Assembly (NCBI RefSeq): GCF_042679605.1
Contig: NZ_JBHTMU010000051.1
Span: 1-24,445, forward strand
Source: Litorisediminicola beolgyonensis
Lineage (GTDB): Bacteria; Pseudomonadota; Alphaproteobacteria; Rhodobacterales; Rhodobacteraceae
Reading direction: 5' to 3'
DNA: 24,445 bases
The notes beneath the pieces were generated by a model, which was not told where the DNA came from, searched no databases, and saw nothing but the letters and a program-made list of their open reading frames with translations. Below, piece by piece: positions 22,486-24,445 of this stretch (position 1 is its first letter; each line of letters opens with the position of its first letter). The position numbers were made by a program, and so were the translations under genes.

Positions 22486-23708
22486 CCGACAGTACAAACA
22501 GCAATCAAAGCTTCGAGGCGCTTCAGGCGCTCTGGGAACGGGGCGATTGGGATATCCTCCGCCGTACGCGCCTGGCCGAGATCGTCGATCTGCCTGAGCG
22601 CCGGGATGCCGCCCTTCTTGTCGCAGCAGCGCATTTCCACAGCGCCGACAGCTACCAGACCACGCTCTGGCTGGACCAGGCGCTCGATTGGGGGGCCAAG
22701 CCCCAACTCGTCCGGCAGGTTCTGCATGCCGGTCTGCGCAACACCTGCGGGCGGATATCGGCCAGCCTCGGACGGGATAGCGAGGCCGAGAGCTTCTTTG
22801 AACGCAGCTTGCCGCCGCTCTTGGTCTCGGGCCGACGAGACCGCTCCGGTTTCCTACGCCGCATTGCCGAGATGGCGCGCATGGGGTTGTTCCCCGAAAC
22901 GGTTCAGGTGCTCGGAAACGGCGTTAAAGCGGAGCGTGCCCGCGACGTCCCGAGCGACACGTTGCTGACCATTCTCGAAAGCGGCCTGACCCAGGTGTCG
23001 CATGAATTGTCGCTAGCCCTGCAGCGCAATCAAATCGGCACCGCGCACCCGAGAGAGACCGAAGACCCCGCGGCCTATGCCGAAGCGCATTCGGTGTCCC
23101 AGCTTGGCCAAGACATCTGGGTGTTGGAACAGTCGGGGTTCAAGCGCGACGGTTTTTTTGTCGAGTTCGGCGCTACCAACGGCATCCTGCTGTCCAACAC
23201 CTATCTTCTCGAAAACGGATTTGGCTGGTCCGGTCTCTGTGCCGAACCGAACCCGACCTACTTCGAACAGCTGCGCCGCAACCGTCGCTGCACCGTCAGC
23301 CAATCCTGCATCAGCGGAGAAACCGGGCGAGAAGTCGAGTTCATCCTCGCCAACGAGTATGGCGGCTTCGCGGAATATGCCGATGCTGACATGCACAAGG
23401 ACAAGCGCGAGGCCTATGCCGCACGGGGGGACACACTGACCCTGACGACGGTCTCTCTCGACGATTTCCTACGGCAGCACGACGCGCCGCGCCGGATCGA
23501 CTATCTCAGCATCGATACTGAGGGCAGCGAATACGAGATCCTCTCGGCCTTCCCGTTCGAGGACTGGGATATCCGCATGCTGACGGTCGAGCATAATTTT
23601 GCTCCGATGCGCGAACAGATCCGAGCGCTTCTGGAGGCGCAGGGCTATCGCTGTATCGAGATGCAATGGGACGATTGGTATATCCGCGATCCGGCAGAAA
23701 AGACCTAA
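22482..23708 (+). CDS. FkbM-family methyltransferase with N-terminal helical repeat domain
   Basis: The 408-residue protein has a helical N-terminal domain (about 10-185) resembling tetratricopeptide-type hairpins (ALQALWERGDWDILRRTRL; ASLGRDSEAESFFERSLPPL). An FkbM methyltransferase domain follows (about 203-400). SAM-binding landmarks are SQLGQDIWVLE (206-216), GFFVEFGATNG (224-234), LCAEPNPTYFEQL (252-264), TTVSLDDFL (322-330) and YLSIDTEGSEYEIL (341-354). All key positions are present, so it should be an active O-methyltransferase, acting on a sugar hydroxyl or phosphate by family and context. It ends the operon; no obvious T-run terminator follows. Confidence 0.9.
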   Translation: MTDSTNSNQSFEALQALWERGDWDILRRTRLAEIVDLPERRDAALLVAAAHFHSADSYQTTLWLDQALDWGAKPQLVRQVLHAGLRNTCGRISASLGRDSEAESFFERSLPPLLVSGRRDRSGFLRRIAEMARMGLFPETVQVLGNGVKAERARDVPSDTLLTILESGLTQVSHELSLALQRNQIGTAHPRETEDPAAYAEAHSVSQLGQDIWVLEQSGFKRDGFFVEFGATNGILLSNTYLLENGFGWSGLCAEPNPTYFEQLRRNRRCTVSQSCISGETGREVEFILANEYGGFAEYADADMHKDKREAYAARGDTLTLTTVSLDDFLRQHDAPRRIDYLSIDTEGSEYEILSAFPFEDWDIRMLTVEHNFAPMREQIRALLEAQGYRCIEMQWDDWYIRDPAEKT

Positions 23709-23766
23709 CATCACAGCCTCTGACGCACGGACGTTCGCCATCCCGCCCCAGAAAAGCTTGCCGGAT

Positions 23767-23928
23767 CTAGTCGTCACCGAGCATCCGGGCCTCGAGCGCT
23801 GTGATCCGCTCCCGCGCCCTGACCAGTTCCAGTTCGAGCGCCTGTCGCGCGCGGCATTCCGCCTCAAGAAGCTCTTGAGCGCGGGCCAGGCGCGCACGCA
23901 GGAGCGCAATCTCTTCGACGTCACTCAT
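23767..23928 (-). CDS. Small coiled-coil hypothetical protein, 53 residues
   Basis: The frame MSDVEEIALLRARLARAQELLEAE... reads as one continuous helix with leucines at heptad spacing and no proline, ending EARMLGDD. It is probably a tiny coiled-coil protein of unknown role. The frame is open further upstream, but that part looks like non-coding sequence, and ATG 23928 gives a clean start with a GGGTGGCGGG run before it. It is convergent with the methyltransferase gene ending at 23708. Being short and low in complexity, it may be spurious. Confidence 0.5.
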   Translation of the reverse strand: MSDVEEIALLRARLARAQELLEAECRARQALELELVRARERITALEARMLGDD

Positions 23929-24163
23929 CCCGCCACCCGCTGATCCGAGACCTGGTTCTTCTCCAGCCAGTAGAAGAATCCATCGGTTGATTTCTGGCCC
24001 CATGCGGTCGCTGTTTCCAGTCTCTATTTCGGTTTCCGGGGGCCAGGAGAAAAGAGAGCCCTGGCGCAATGGCGAGCATCCCCCACCGCGCGCAGCGCTC
24101 ATCCGGCCTTCATCCCTTGCGGGCAGTCTCGCGCGTGACCCGTCCTTCCGGAGACCGCGCCCC

Positions 24164-24445
24164 ATGTCCGAGACCTCGCCCGCCCTCGCCCTGCCCTATC
24201 TCGCGCCCGCACAGGCGCAGAAGCATGTCACCGTGAACGAGGCGCTGCGGCGGCTCGATGCGCTGGTGCAGCTCGTCTTCGAGGAAGTGGGGCGCGCCGC
24301 GCCCCCCGCCCTGCCCGAGGAGGGTCGGGCCTATGTGACCGGGCCCGGCGCGACCGATGCCTGGGCGGGCCAGGCGGAGGGCGTGATCGCCGCCTGGCAG
24401 GACGGCGCCTGGGCCTTCATCGAGCCGCGCCCGGGCTGGCAGGGG
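24164..24445 (+). CDS. DUF2793-domain protein, N-terminal part (runs off right edge)
   Basis: The first 94 residues are visible. LALPYLAPAQAQKHVTVNEALRRLDALVQL (7-36) is the hallmark of DUF2793, a domain found in phage-like and tail-associated proteins of alphaproteobacteria, followed by PEEGRAYVTGPGATDAWAG and IAAWQDGAWAFIEPRPGW, also typical. The function of the domain is unknown; full-length members often continue into a tail-fibre-like or repetitive region that cannot be seen here. ATG 24164 has GGAG about 10 bases upstream. It is likely outside the polysaccharide locus. Confidence 0.82.
   Translation, partial: MSETSPALALPYLAPAQAQKHVTVNEALRRLDALVQLVFEEVGRAAPPALPEEGRAYVTGPGATDAWAGQAEGVIAAWQDGAWAFIEPRPGWQG

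Overview
The window is chromosomal-type DNA from a high-GC alphaproteobacterium, most likely a member of the Rhodobacterales. This rests on codon use, the style of the proteins and a DUF2793-type protein at the right edge; I could not search a database. Nearly everything recognisable belongs to surface-polysaccharide synthesis: sugar-nucleotide supply, glycosyltransferases, and enzymes that would decorate the glycan with sulfate or methyl groups. No polymerase, flippase, ABC exporter or chain-length (Wzz/KpsE) gene is visible, so export must be encoded elsewhere.

Layout. (1) 1-3246: precursor genes on the minus strand, a phosphohexomutase (partial, left edge), UDP-glucose dehydrogenase (ugd) and UDP-glucose 4-epimerase (galE). 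Between ugd and galE sits a small basic protein on the plus strand with its own strong terminator. (2) 3385-5953: a tightly coupled plus-strand operon kpsF-kdsB-kdsA making CMP-KDO from ribulose 5-phosphate; each junction is a 4-base ATGA overlap. (3) 5954-6788: an 835-base gap with no convincing gene. It holds eight copies of the heptamer CATSATG in three clusters, with exactly 17 bases between starts inside every cluster. (4) 6789-10337: a four-gene plus-strand operon (beta-rich unknown protein, GT2 transferase, divergent GT-like protein, GT10/fucosyltransferase-like protein), all coupled by ATGA overlaps. (5) 10351-17190: a minus-strand block that reads, in transcription order, a small helical protein, a 964-residue multi-domain glycosyltransferase, a WcbI-sulfotransferase fusion, gmd, and a second copy of the beta-rich unknown family. 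Roughly 12.0-16.7 kb is visibly AT-richer than its surroundings, which suggests recent acquisition. (6) 17351-20490: fcl and manC on the plus strand with a small sulfotransferase-like gene on the minus strand between them. (7) 20529-23708: a plus-strand trio of a coiled-coil protein, an FkbM-like protein with a coiled-coil tail, and a helical-domain plus FkbM methyltransferase. (8) 23767-24445: a tiny coiled-coil gene (minus) and the start of a DUF2793 protein.

How it fits together. ManC, Gmd and Fcl make GDP-L-fucose from mannose phosphate. A GT10-like transferase with the family's acceptor/donor signature is a natural user of it. Ugd and GalE supply UDP-glucuronate and UDP-galactose, and KpsF/KdsB/KdsA supply CMP-KDO. 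Two sulfotransferase-like proteins and two FkbM-like proteins point to a sulfated and methylated, fucose-containing glycan. That last step is inference from gene content.

The most unusual items are the 17-base-phased CATSATG array, the pair of diverged paralogues of an unrecognised beta-rich family at both ends of the transferase block, the WcbI-sulfotransferase fusion, and the coiled-coil/methyltransferase trio that could act as a chain-length ruler.
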